Shown here one piece after another: positions 50,875-61,400 of a stretch of 64,000 bases of DNA; positions within the stretch are counted from its first letter, which is position 1, and every line of letters begins with the position of its first letter. Origin of the DNA: Plasmodiophora brassicae (taxonomy: Eukaryota > Endomyxa: Phytomyxea > Phytomyxea > Plasmodiophorida); contig CP145412.1 in assembly GCA_036867785.1 (NCBI GenBank), positions 1 through 64,000 of the forward strand, in the 5' to 3' direction. The translations under genes were made by a program, and so were the position numbers. Below the pieces are notes generated by a model, which worked only from the letters and a program-made list of their open reading frames with translations, was not told where the DNA came from and made no database searches.

Positions 50875-52413
50875 ATGGCAACGTCGCTCGTCGACACCCA
50901 TGTCGCCCTGCGGCAGTCGTTCACCTTCTTCAGCAACGTACGGGGCGGGCCGTTGTACGCCCCATCGCGACGACGTCGGTGACCGGTCCAACAGGAATTG
51001 TCGGCGGCGGTGGAGGCGCTGGGCATCGACCCGAACGAGGAGCGCGACCTGATGTGGATCGCCGAGATGGCGCTGACGCTGCCGCTGCCGCTGCCCTGGA
51101 TGCTCTGCAGCGATGGGCACAACAAGTGCTACCACAACCCGGAGACGGGCGCCACCACCGGGCACCACCCGCTGTTCAACCGCCTGCTCGACATGGTCCA
51201 CGCGCACCGGTCCCGTTCGAACCCGACGGCGCTGACGCCGGGCGCCACGACCAGCTGGCGCATCGCCGACGCGTTCGACCGGAACCAGGCGGCCGCACAG
51301 CAGTGCGCCCTGAACTTCATCGTCGAGCGCCGCACCATGCAGGTCGACAAGCAGGCGCAGCGCCGCCTGGGCGTCAGTCGGCGTCGGAAGGCGGCCCGGG
51401 ACGAGGCGCAGCGCCAGCAGGTGCGCGCCGCGCAGTCCGTGATGTCTGCACAGGCGCCACGCGCCGCGGACGTGCGCGCCCGCACCGTCGCGTTCCGCGC
51501 CACGTGCCGGGACCTGTACGCCGACGAGTGCGACGACTACCTGGCGCTGCTGAACCGCAACGCGGAGGCGCTGGCGATGGCCGACGTCCGCGCCCGCCTC
51601 CTACTTGCCGACATTGACGCGGGGTCCCCGGTTGGGGATACCGACGCGGAACGGTTCCAGCAGGACGTGCAGGCGGCGGTGCGCGCGTCGTGCACGGCGC
51701 TGGTGGAGACGGAGAGGTGGATGGGGCGGGTGCGCGAAGAGGTCCGCGAGACGACGAAGCGCGACGGGATCCTGGAACGGAAACGGCGGGACGCGAAGGC
51801 GCGCGCCGTGCCACAGGAAGCGCTGGCCGCGAAGCAGACCGCGATTCAGATCCGGCGGCTGAAGCAGAGCGCGAGGCGCCTGGGGATGCTGTCGGCGGCG
51901 GCGCTGTCGGCTAGGGACGCCGCCCTGGTGCAGGGCAGGACGACGCACGACCCCGACTGTGCGCTGGCGGCCCGCGTCGCATCGGGTGCCTACGCGGACA
52001 CAGCGGCGACGCTGTCCAGGAACCTGAAGCGGACGCGCCTGCACCAGAAGACGATCGAGGCGGCGTCGCAGGCGGCAGCGGAGGCGAAGTCGGCGGCGAC
52101 GACGATCAGGACGAAGGAGGACGACGTCGTGGACGTGCAGGTGCTGACGACGCCGCCGGACGACGAATCGGACGAACCGGAGCCGAACGCAGAGGACGAC
52201 GTTGCCGAGCCGGAACCCGATGCGGCCAGCACAGCGACGCGGTCGCCCCTGTTCAACATCAGCGTCATGAGCACGCTGTCGAAAGGATGGGCGCCCAAGG
52301 CGCTGTTCGGACGGCTCCAGTCAACGTCGCCGCAGAACTCGGCCGAGAAGTCGTTCGAGCGCGAGAAGTCCTTCTCCAAGACCGAGAAGTCGGCCTCGTT
52401 CTTCAACTTCTAG
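50875..52413 (+). CDS. CEP164-type WW-domain coiled-coil protein
   Basis: Exons 50875-50937 and 50995-52413 join in frame to 493 residues. Near the N-terminus is the CEP164-type module: ALGIDPNEERDLMWIAEMAL, then PLPLPWMLCSDGHNKCYHNP, then ETGATTGHHPLFNRLLDMV. This is the helix plus degenerate WW domain with W in the first position and H in place of the second W, found in CEP164 and related distal-appendage proteins. The rest is basic, helical, Arg/Ala/Gln-rich (RRKAARDEAQRQQVRAAQS), then an acidic linker (DDESDEPEPNAEDDVAEPEP) and a basic Ser/Phe-rich tail (ENSAEKSFEREKSF-like repeats). A role at centrioles or basal bodies is inferred. It ends 40 bp from COX11 (convergent). Confidence 0.78.
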
Positions 52414-52453
52414 GCGGCACACACACACACATCATAAAGGCGACGACGTACAT

Positions 52454-53411
52454 TCACGTAGATGCGGTTGCCGGCGGCCGTGCAGCATCGACGTCGTCGT
52501 CGTCGTCGTCCTCGTCGACCGGGAAGAACGTGTACGACAGCGTGATGCGCTTGACGTCGTTCATGCGGCGATCGTCGACGAGGTCCGGGTCCAGGAAGAA
52601 GAAGACGGGCAGTTCGATCTCCTCGTGGGGCCGCAGGCGCTGCTCCTCGAAGCAGAAGCACTGACACGTGGGACAATATATGGCCATCCGGGTCTGTGGG
52701 GTCACACGCGGCACGTTACCTGGATCTTGTTGAAGTACAGGCCGGCCTTCATCGGCGTCACGTTATACGACGACACGCCCGCTGTCCACGGAACGTCACG
52801 ACGACGACGACGACGGAAGCGGAACGGCAGCAGCGCCGAACGTACTGATGGCACGGTCGGTCAGGTTGGTCGCCTTGTAGAACGCCAGAGCCGTCTCCCC
52901 GACCTGGACCTGCATTCTGCACGGGGGGCGTTGGGAACGGACGCACACACACACACACACGAGATCGGCGCGTACCTCTGCTGGCAGGGCACGAACTTCC
53001 AGCGCATGTTGGCGCCCAGGTCAGAATTGAACTCGACCGTGACGAACCGGGCCGGTTTCTCCTTCCTGTCCGCCAGCTTCCTGATCTTGGATTCGACGCG
53101 TTCCTGGACGGTGCCGCCGAACCCGGTCGCCTGGCAGAACGCCCTGTACAGCGGCACGGACGCGTACGACAGGCCGAGCTGGGAGCGCGCGCACCACCGT
53201 TCGGGCACAGACAACCAATGGGGAACGCGCGACGACGTACCGTGCCAAGGGCCATGGCCGCCGCGTACATCGCCGTGGAGCGGCGACGCGCGCTCCCCGT
53301 CATATCGTCCTCGTCGACGTCGACTGCGGCGGGGGCGGACCTGTCGGAGCGACGACGACGAAGACGTCCGCTGACCCAAAAGACGTGCGTCCGCACCCGC
53401 CCAACGGACAC
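52454..53411 (-). CDS. COX11: Cytochrome c oxidase assembly protein COX11
   Basis: COX11 delivers copper to the CuB site of subunit 1 from the mitochondrial inner membrane. Exons: (about 53300)-53241, 53178-52976, 52916-52846, 52781-52720, 52660-52454. Joined, they give the family blocks: MYAAAMALGTLGLSYASVPL (membrane helix, then YRAFCQATGFGG), RFVTVEFNSDLGANMRWKF, GETALAFYKATNLTDRA, GVSSYNVTPMKAGLYFNKIQ and CFCFEEQRL, the CFCF copper-binding motif, which is split from FNKIQ by an intron. The tail adds an acidic run (DEDDDDDD) beyond the usual end. Intron 52917-52975 contains a (CA)n microsatellite. The 5' exon with the mitochondrial targeting sequence and start codon was not resolved; 53411 is the limit of the open frame. 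Confidence 0.92.
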
Positions 53412-53783
53412 GAACGCCGATGCGTCTCAGCGAAGACGTACCTCAAACCGGCCAACAACCTGCCCGCAGCTGTACGTCAATGGCGCGCGCTTCTAGGCGG
53501 CGGTCTCGACATCGTCACCGACCTTTCCGGGCTTCGGCCCTATCTTGGGACCGCCGAACCGAACGCTGGCGCTAGTCCCCTGGACGGCAACGGCATCGGT
53601 ACATACGATAGCTCTTGCTTGCGGGAGGGGGAGGGGGCGTCAGCGTGAACCTGCGTACCGGTCGGCAACATCTGGGGCGGGTCGCCGTCGGTGTGCTCGT
53701 TGCGTTCCGCAATAGTGCGCCGCCCGCAGCATCATATGGCGCGCGTCAATGCCCAACAACGTAATACAGTACCCGAACAGGAC
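53412..53783. other. Intergenic region between COX11 and the tRNA cluster
   Basis: 372 bp. It may contain the first exon of COX11 on the minus strand: a GTACGTCTTCG donor-like sequence lies near 53430-53440. A plus frame (53385-53648) is open but not recognised. Confidence 0.35.
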
Positions 53784-53854
53784 GCGGAAATCGTCTAGTG
53801 GCAGGACCCCAGCTTGTGGCGCTGTTAACCTCGGTTCGATTCCGAGTTTCCGCA
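53784..53854 (+). tRNA. tRNA-His: tRNA-His (GTG), copy 1
   Basis: 71 nt, no intron. It folds into a full cloverleaf: 7-bp acceptor stem (GCGGAAA/TTTCCGC), D arm with GG, anticodon loop TTGTGGC with anticodon GTG, T arm CTCGG-TTCGATT-CCGAG, discriminator A. The outermost pair of the anticodon stem is a C-U mismatch. Box A (TAGTGGCAGG) and box B (GGTTCGATTCC) are intact; TTTT at 53862-53865 is a Pol III terminator. As in other eukaryotes, G-1 is not encoded. Confidence 0.95.
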
Positions 53855-53926
53855 TCTGACGTTTTGGTCCGTTTTGTCCTTTGTATTGTCCTTTGTAGAA
53901 GAACTGGCCTATGTCTCCAGATGCGG

Positions 53927-54006
53927 GTTCGAGCCGCTTGTACAAATTGTCCTTGGTCTTTACCAACAAGTTGTTCGAGCCGCTTGTACAAATTGTCCTT
54001 GGTCTT
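53927..54006 (+). repeat. Two 34-bp direct repeats, 46-bp period
   Basis: The 34-bp unit GTTCGAGCCGCTTGTACAAA...GTCTT occurs at 53927-53960 and 53973-54006, identical by eye, with a similar 12-bp spacer after each. The start GGTTCGAGCC resembles a box B/T-arm, and the block lies 72 bp downstream of the first tRNA-His, so it may be a degraded tRNA-derived or Pol III-linked sequence. No cloverleaf could be folded. Confidence 0.6.
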
Positions 54007-54760
54007 ACCCACACAAGTGCTCGTTGCAACACGGCCCGGTGCAGCAGGTGTTGCTGATACCGCGCGCACATCGCGAATGCTCACGGATTAGATTTCAGCG
54101 TCTCGACGCTTTCGAACTTAAACTGATGTATCACTACGCGTTCACGGGGTATGACGCGTACAAACGCTCGCGTCGACATGTACGTACGCTGCACGTTCGC
54201 GTCAATGGTGACGATACATCAGGTTGAGTTCGAATCATCGAGACTCAGGGTAGTTCCTCCGATGAGATGCGCGACGCCATGCCGCTGACGGCTCCCCATG
54301 TGATACATACAGCACATGAACGTGGGTTGATCCGGCTTCCAGTGAAAGTACCGCAACACACATACGATACCGACGCTACGATTACTGGATTGGCTTGGCA
54401 TGAGCTGATGATGCTTTCGTGACTGGCGATTGAGGCCGTGCAGCAACTCGGCTTCCGCGACCGGGTGCCGTGGCTGCAGGCTGTCTCGAGATAACCGAAA
54501 GTGACAGCCAATGCCAGGTCTACTCGAATTTTACGACGAGTCGACGTTAGTTAGTTCCGTATATAAAACTCGGCGCGATCCCGTTGGCGTTTCTCCATGT
54601 GGCCGGGGTCCCGATATCACGAACGCGGCGAGCATCCAGGAAATACCCACCAGAATTGCATAGTCTCCCATAGCAAATGGATACGGCCAGCACGTCCACT
54701 GTTTGGCAGAGTTGCGACTTGGTTGTGGTATCGATGGTGGAACCGGGCATCAACCGTGGC
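54007..54760. other. Spacer between tRNA-His copies 1 and 2
   Basis: About 750 bp with no supported gene; it contains several ATCGATGG-type and AT-richer patches. The spacers between the three tRNA genes are not similar to each other beyond the tRNA body. Confidence 0.45.
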
Positions 54761-54831
54761 GCGGAAATCGTCTAGTGGCAGGACCCCAGCTTGTGGCGCT
54801 GTTAACCTCGGTTCGATTCCGAGTTTCCGCA
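54761..54831 (+). tRNA. tRNA-His: tRNA-His (GTG), copy 2
   Basis: Identical over all 71 nt to copy 1, with the same anticodon GTG and the same C-U mismatch in the anticodon stem. T runs at 54839-54842 and 54844-54848 form a strong Pol III terminator. Flanks differ from those of the other copies, so the duplication was short or old, with the gene body kept by selection or conversion. Confidence 0.95.
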
Positions 54832-55030
54832 GGTGAAGTTTTGTTTTTCGCGCGGGCTGCAAGCACCCACAGTCCACAAGCGTCGTGCAGTCGCGCGAAC
54901 GTGCTGCCACGAGTCCACGACTGTGCCCAAAGGCAAACCGACATGTACGTCAGCCGGAGATCGGACAAGGTAAATACACTGGAAATGGTGTCGTGTAGCA
55001 CGATCATTGGCGCGCGAATCCCGCACGGAC

Positions 55031-55101
55031 GCGGAAATCGTCTAGTGGCAGGACCCCAGCTTGTGGCGCTGTTAACCTCGGTTCGATTCCGAGTTTCCGC
55101 A
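55031..55101 (+). tRNA. tRNA-His: tRNA-His (GTG), copy 3
   Basis: Third identical 71-nt copy, 199 bp after copy 2, same strand. TTTT follows at once (55102-55105). Three same-strand copies within 1.3 kb make a small tRNA-His cluster. Confidence 0.95.
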
Positions 55102-55416
55102 TTTTGTCCTTTTGCAACGGACTGATCCCGCGATCTGATGGGCTCCGGACGTTGAAAGTTCGACCCTCAGCCAGTATTCACATATTTGTTTGTCATCGCA
55201 GACATGTAATGATACGCGCCGTTCCACCAGTGCGCCGCCTATTGACGGTTGAATCGGGAGGCATATTACAGTGCCCGGGCAACAGATGTTCGACGCTACG
55301 AAGCGACGCAGCCCGCAGAGTACGGGATGGGACACGCTTTGCTACCTGCAGTGTGTCGCCCATTCGCTCGGTACTGAATCAGGATATAATTTCGACAATT
55401 GGTTTGCCCGAATAGG
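55102..55416. other. Spacer between tRNA-His copy 3 and VPS13
   Basis: 315 bp, with no gene supported. It should contain the VPS13 3' UTR on the minus strand. Confidence 0.45.
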
Positions 55417-58400
55417 TTAGGTGAGGTGGTCGCCTCTAGTTGCCAGGCTCTGAGCGGTGCTGAAGATTCGGAAGACACGCTGGGCGGTGGCCGCGTCTGG
55501 CATCTTGGGGACCTGGACGGTGCGCGAGTACGTATGCAGGAGAATATCGTTGTCTTGAATGTCGACCGTCAGCTGCCCCCAGGGGACCTCCTCGACCAGG
55601 TCGGGATTCATCAGGTTCGACAGGTCGACGATCAGTATGGACGTATCCAGGAACACGAACAGGCGACGCCCGACGACGACGTGATCGAGGTAGGCGCTAC
55701 GGGCGTACCGTCCCTGCTCGACGGTGCGAAGGATCCTGCGGACGGCGGCGTGCTTGGCGTTGTAATCGCGAACGGCCCGTTCGTACCCGTAGAACATACG
55801 CGAGTTGCGAACCTGCTGTCGGCGACGACTCGGCACGTTCGCCGTGTTTCGGACGCCCTGAGACACGGACGAGACGGCGTCCAGGACGCCCGTCAGCGGC
55901 TTCGTCACCAGGCCGATCGTCCCGTATGCAACCCCTGAACAGGACCGTCAGTGGGAACCACAACGGGCGAACGTGGCAACGTCGAACCCTTGAAGAAGCC
56001 GCCAACGCCACTCGTGGTTGCTCCTTTCAGCGGATCCATGAAGACGCCCGAGATGCCGTCGGCGATCCCAGTGGCCAGGTTGCGTGTCCCGTAGACAAGG
56101 CCTTCCAGAACGTCGTCCGGGTTCTCACGGGCACGGGCCTGCGCTCGCCTCGACCGATACTCTTCGTTCGTGCCGATGGCGGCGACACCGCTGCCCAGGT
56201 TGCCGGAGATGCCGGCCAGCGAGTTGCCCACGCCGTACAGCGACTGGTTCAGCAACGACTGCGAGCCCTTCTTCAGGCCCTGGCCGAATCCGAGCAGGTT
56301 GCCTTCGACGAGGCCTTCCATGGGGTCGTTGAAGAAGTCGGACAGGCCGCTGCCGAGGTTGTGCAGCAGGCCGATCGGATTGCCGAGAACGGAGACGGAG
56401 CCGAGGATCAGGAACACGCGATCCATGACGCTGGCGTGATAGTGGGCGGCCAGATGGCTGAGCAGGACGTCGAACGTCACGAACACGTTCTTCATCAGCT
56501 TCCCCTCCAGGCGGATGGGCGCGTCGTCGACGTTCTTGAACGCCGTCCCGAACCGGTTGCCGCCGCTCGACGACGAGGACGCGAAGCTGAACCGGATGTG
56601 GATCGGGGCCAGCTCCAGCGTGTTGAAGTACATCAGGGAGCCAGCAGCGCCGCGAATCTCGCTCAGCTCCTCCGTTCGATGCAGGCGCTGGAGCCTCAGA
56701 ACGACGGCCAGGGCCGTTTCGTCCGGTTCCCGCGCCGTGACGGTGATCGCCCCGGCGGAAGCGGTGGCCTCGTCCATGTCCCAAGTCTTCAGCTGCGTCG
56801 AGCGCGTTGCGAAATCCGAAACAAGAGACAGGAAGTCCTCGTCGACGTCAACGATGGTCTCCTGGACCAGGACGCCGAAATATTTCAGGAAGCGGATCGA
56901 GGCACGATCCAGAAGGATACAGGAACGAACCAGTATGTGGGGTGGGCGTGCCGCCGTGCTGGACGTCGACGATGTCGACTGCTTCAGCGTGGCAGGCGAC
57001 ACCGCAACCGGGAACCGGTACGGCGCCTCGCCGTCGTCCAAGTTATCGAGCTGGGCGCTGACGACTTGCAATTCAAGATGGCACTCCGCTGCAGTCTTCT
57101 GCACGAAGAACTCCATCCCGTCCATCGTCAGCAGGGCGATTTCGGCCGGCCGATCGTCGATGACGCTGACGCAGATGCGAGGGACAATGAGCATGAAGTC
57201 CAGGTCAACGAATCGTTGTTCGAACTGGTGCCGCCGCCGATACTGTTGCTGTCGGGCCTCGGTCATGTCCTGCAGTTGCAGGACCTTGGCTTGCCGTCTC
57301 GTGACCATCCGAACGCGCAGCATCGCAGTCGGTGGCCCAACACACGTGTCGAGCCCTAGATCGTCCATTTCGACCGTGCCGAACCAGACATCGGTGCGAA
57401 GTTCCAGACGAAGCGGGCGCGGTGCCGCCAAGCAGTCCCAGGCAAACGGTACGGACGCGCCGGGCTCCACAAAGATCAACGGCCCAGGCGTAAACGGCGA
57501 GACTAGATGCTGGCGGAAAACAACGCCATACGACGACTGATTCTGGATGACATAAGGCGGGCGAGCCGGGTCCCGCTTGGCGATGAATGCGAATATGGTC
57601 GCACGAACAGCCTGAATGTGCAAATCGAACAGGTCTGCAGTGGGGAGGTTCGCGGAGGGGACCGCCTGGTGCGACGACTGCGAGCCCGATGCTCTTCTAT
57701 CGGACGGGACGACCTTCAGCACCGCTTCGGAGACCTCGTGAATGTAGAAATACCCGGACCAGTACACTAAATCTGTGGAAATCGATACCAAACGCTGTGT
57801 AGCGTTGGATGGCGCCCAGATCAGAGGTTCGCAAGTGTGAGGTGCCACGGCAAGAAGAGAGGCAGGGGACGACGGCTGAGCAACGTAGACGGTCTCGTTC
57901 GTGTTGTTCGCCACAACGTGACGAGGAACGAACTGGGCCAACTTCGACAATCGGAACGGCGCGGGGCCGACATCGAATTGCACACCGAGGTCGATGCGGC
58001 GCCCGGTCGGGTCAATCACATGGATGGCGCCATCATCAACGGAAGCAGTCAGGTTGAACGGCGGCGACCACTGAGACGAACCGTTCGCTCGGACGACAAG
58101 GTCGCAGACGCGGCCCGGTAATAGGCCGAACACGCAGAGGGGGAGCGTAGACGGAGCCGTTCGACGTCGGAACCATCGTCGTCGACGGGCCAGGTCAAGC
58201 GACGTGCATTGCCGATGTGGCGTCTTCAACAGATCCGCCCGCCCGACAGCATACACCCAGCCTTCGGCATCGTTCAGGGACGACTCCTTGTCGCAATTCC
58301 AGTCAGCGTCCAGCCAGGTCCACTTCTGGAAGCTATCAGGCAGGTGGGCGCGATCGTCGTCCTTGCGCAGCGGAAAACGGATGGCGACATCCGACCAAGG

Positions 58401-61400
58401 CAGATCTTGCGCAGGCATCCACCTCGACGTCGGTGACGTCCGAACCTGATTCTCGTAGACTTCAGCAACCAACGGCAAAGCGACTTGTGCAGGAATGCGG
58501 TGTGGTGCCGTGTCCGGCGAGCTAACCCAGCCGAATTCCAGGCCGAAACCGGTCGAGTCAGCGAGGATGAACGATGCGCTGATGGAGACAACGACGCGCG
58601 CGGCAGGCCCTGATGACCTCGATATTGCGGTGGAGCCGGATAGACAGTCTATCCGAGCGCGCATTGGCGACCCAGTTACGTCCGTCAGGATAACGTGTTC
58701 TTCGCAGGTCTCTTTCCAGGAGGTTGAATCAGTCGACCCACTAGCAAGGTACGCCGGAGCGGCGTCATCAGGACTGCCAGCGCCGGGACAGATTCGAACC
58801 CAGCGAAGCGGCTGGAAGTGATCAACCGTGATCGCGATGAATGGGTCACGTGATGAATCAAAATCGCAGAAATGGGCGATACTTCCAGGCTGGACACTGC
58901 CGGCGGAGACGACGCCACCCTCACGGTACTTGATTGCATACGACAAACGCTTGCCAAGCAGGTTCTCGAATACGAATGGGGAGAGGAGTGTGATAGTTGC
59001 ACCTCGCAGCGGATTGTGATATCTTTCGAAGTAGCCATGCACGAAGAGACGGAAGCGCCCAGCAGGACCGCAAACGAGTTCGTCAGTATGGGTCTTGTTT
59101 TCGGCAGATGCAAGAGACGAAACAGAAAGCGGTTTCCGGCTCCAACTTTGGTCGTCTGAGAGAGGTCGAACGAAGAAGTGTTCGCAATGAAGATGACGTA
59201 AAGGAACGGGAAGCGATTGCCCAGGGCGTATCGGTCCGAAACGGTTTGATGACAGAATCTCGTTCGCGCCGACGCCGCCTTGATCGCAGGCAACCACGTC
59301 AACGTCTACGTTCAGCTTGTTCACGATGACGATGGGAGACCTCAATAGTAGAGATTTGAACCCGTTACGAAGACGGCATTCGCTAATTAGATAAATGGGG
59401 CGCGAAGAAGGTGTTGTGGTCGATGAACCACGTTTCGATGGCCGCAGCGCGAATCGGGATATGCCGACGCGATCGAACTTGACTTGGAAAATCGGCTGAT
59501 ATGGACCACTGACTTGAAGGGTAAGTGACCACGAAACACGTGCGGACGAATGCAGCAATTCCTGTGGAATGATTTCAACAGGCGCCTCGCAGCCGTCGGC
59601 AACCGTGCCCCGAATGGAAGAGTCAGTGTCAAGCCAGAACTCAACAGTGCCGCCGGTCTCATTTCGAACGAAGTACGGAGCGAAGACGGATATGGCGTCG
59701 TTACCAGGCACCATCGACGGACGTTGTCGTTGTTGCTGCCATAATTGCCAGGTACCAAGCAGAGTTTCGATCACAGCCGAGCTCACATTAATGTTAAGGA
59801 ATTCATCCGTATTGGAAGCTGAAGCAACCTCGACTGCTATTGCGGTTGTAACATGACGGTTCGGATCAGTTGACGTTCGACGCTGCGACGAAACGCTGCC
59901 TTTGCGGCCGACACTAGATGTACGACGCCTTGATGTGGCAGAGCCACTGCGCATCAGGGACTTGCTACCTGTCTCGGAACTTGCCGGCGCAGGTTGGGTC
60001 GCAGGCGCAGCAAGCATGTGCTGCATATTGACCTCAAACGCGCATGGTTCTAGGACAGGCTCCCAAGTCGTTATAGATGGATTGAAAGCATAAACAGACA
60101 CAGCCAACGAGGCCAGCGCACGTACGTGAGTGGCACCCCCAGAGACAAGAAGTTTGAAAGGAGTCGTGCGTGCAGATAGCAGCGGCATATAACGCTGACG
60201 GCAATCGTTCACAGCGATGCATTTGACTTGATCGAAAGAGACGTTTGCTGCATACGTCACGGGCGCGACGTTGTTGAGGACAACGTCCGAACCGCGAACG
60301 TCAACGGTGTCGACACCCGACTTGATTTCGTCATCAGTGGCAACCTCTGATATAGACGAAGTCGAGTCCAGGGAGGAGCGCGCAGAGGATATCCTCGAAG
60401 CGGTAACGGAAGAACGACCTCGAGAAGCGGCTCGAGTTATGGACGCGATCACATGGCCAAGCAGACAAAAGTCCTCGTAGCTTACAACGAGTGAAACGGG
60501 ATCGAATTGCACGCGAAGGTCTCGAGACCGAAGAGCCGGACCGGTATCTCGTGCAATATTCGCACGTGTAAAGATGTCGTTCAAGTGCAATGCGAAATTT
60601 GTCGGTTCAAGCATGGGCAGGCGCGTTGTCTTCTGCTGAAGAGACAGCGAAGGTTCTTGACCAATGAACGATTCGATCCCAGACAGAAGTAGCTTTGTAT
60701 CGCGTTGCCCGCCACTCTCATCTTCGGACACTTCATCTGAAATCGTGAACGAGAAACTGCTTCGAGTGACAATCAAGCGCGAATCGGTTCGTACGATATC
60801 TTCGACGAAAACGATACGGGACTCCGACACGCTGATGACAAACCGTGTCGACGACGAAGGCGCTGCTGGTTGAGCAGATACTTGGGAACCAGAAGCACGG
60901 GCGCCATTTGTGGCCGGAGAATAAACGCTTTCCGAAGAGTCGAAGAAACGCACCAAATCAAATGCAAGCTGAGGAAGAAAGAATATGGATGGGTGCAGAA
61001 TTGTTAAACTGGTGGTCGTACTGTCCATGTCGAAATTGACAACCGAACTCGTAGCGTCGTCAGCTGTTGTGGTTAGCATTTTCCGAAACGCAGCATGCGA
61101 TAAGCGAGATCTCGAATCCTGAATTTCAATCGATCGCATGGTAAGCTTCAGGTGAAATGACGAATCCCGATTATACGAAAACCGCGTTTCCCCGATCACC
61201 AACGTTGCAAGCGAGGCATCGTTGAATTTGTCGAGCGAGGAGAGACGAGACGTGGCGCCAACGCAACGCAGACAAATGTTACTAACTTCAAGTAAAATCG
61301 TCATGGGACGTGAAGGTGCGTCCTGTTGCTCAAACGCATAGGACACAGGGACGGTTGTCGAGACGGATTCGACAATACGAGGAACCTCCATAGAGAGGTC

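Noticed and set aside
52944-52960. (CA)n tract as a regulatory element
   Set aside because: It lies inside a COX11 intron and is an ordinary microsatellite.
55926-57359. 477-codon plus frame opposite the end of VPS13
   Set aside because: Shadow frame; the minus frame carries VPS13 motifs and a splice that restores the C-terminus.
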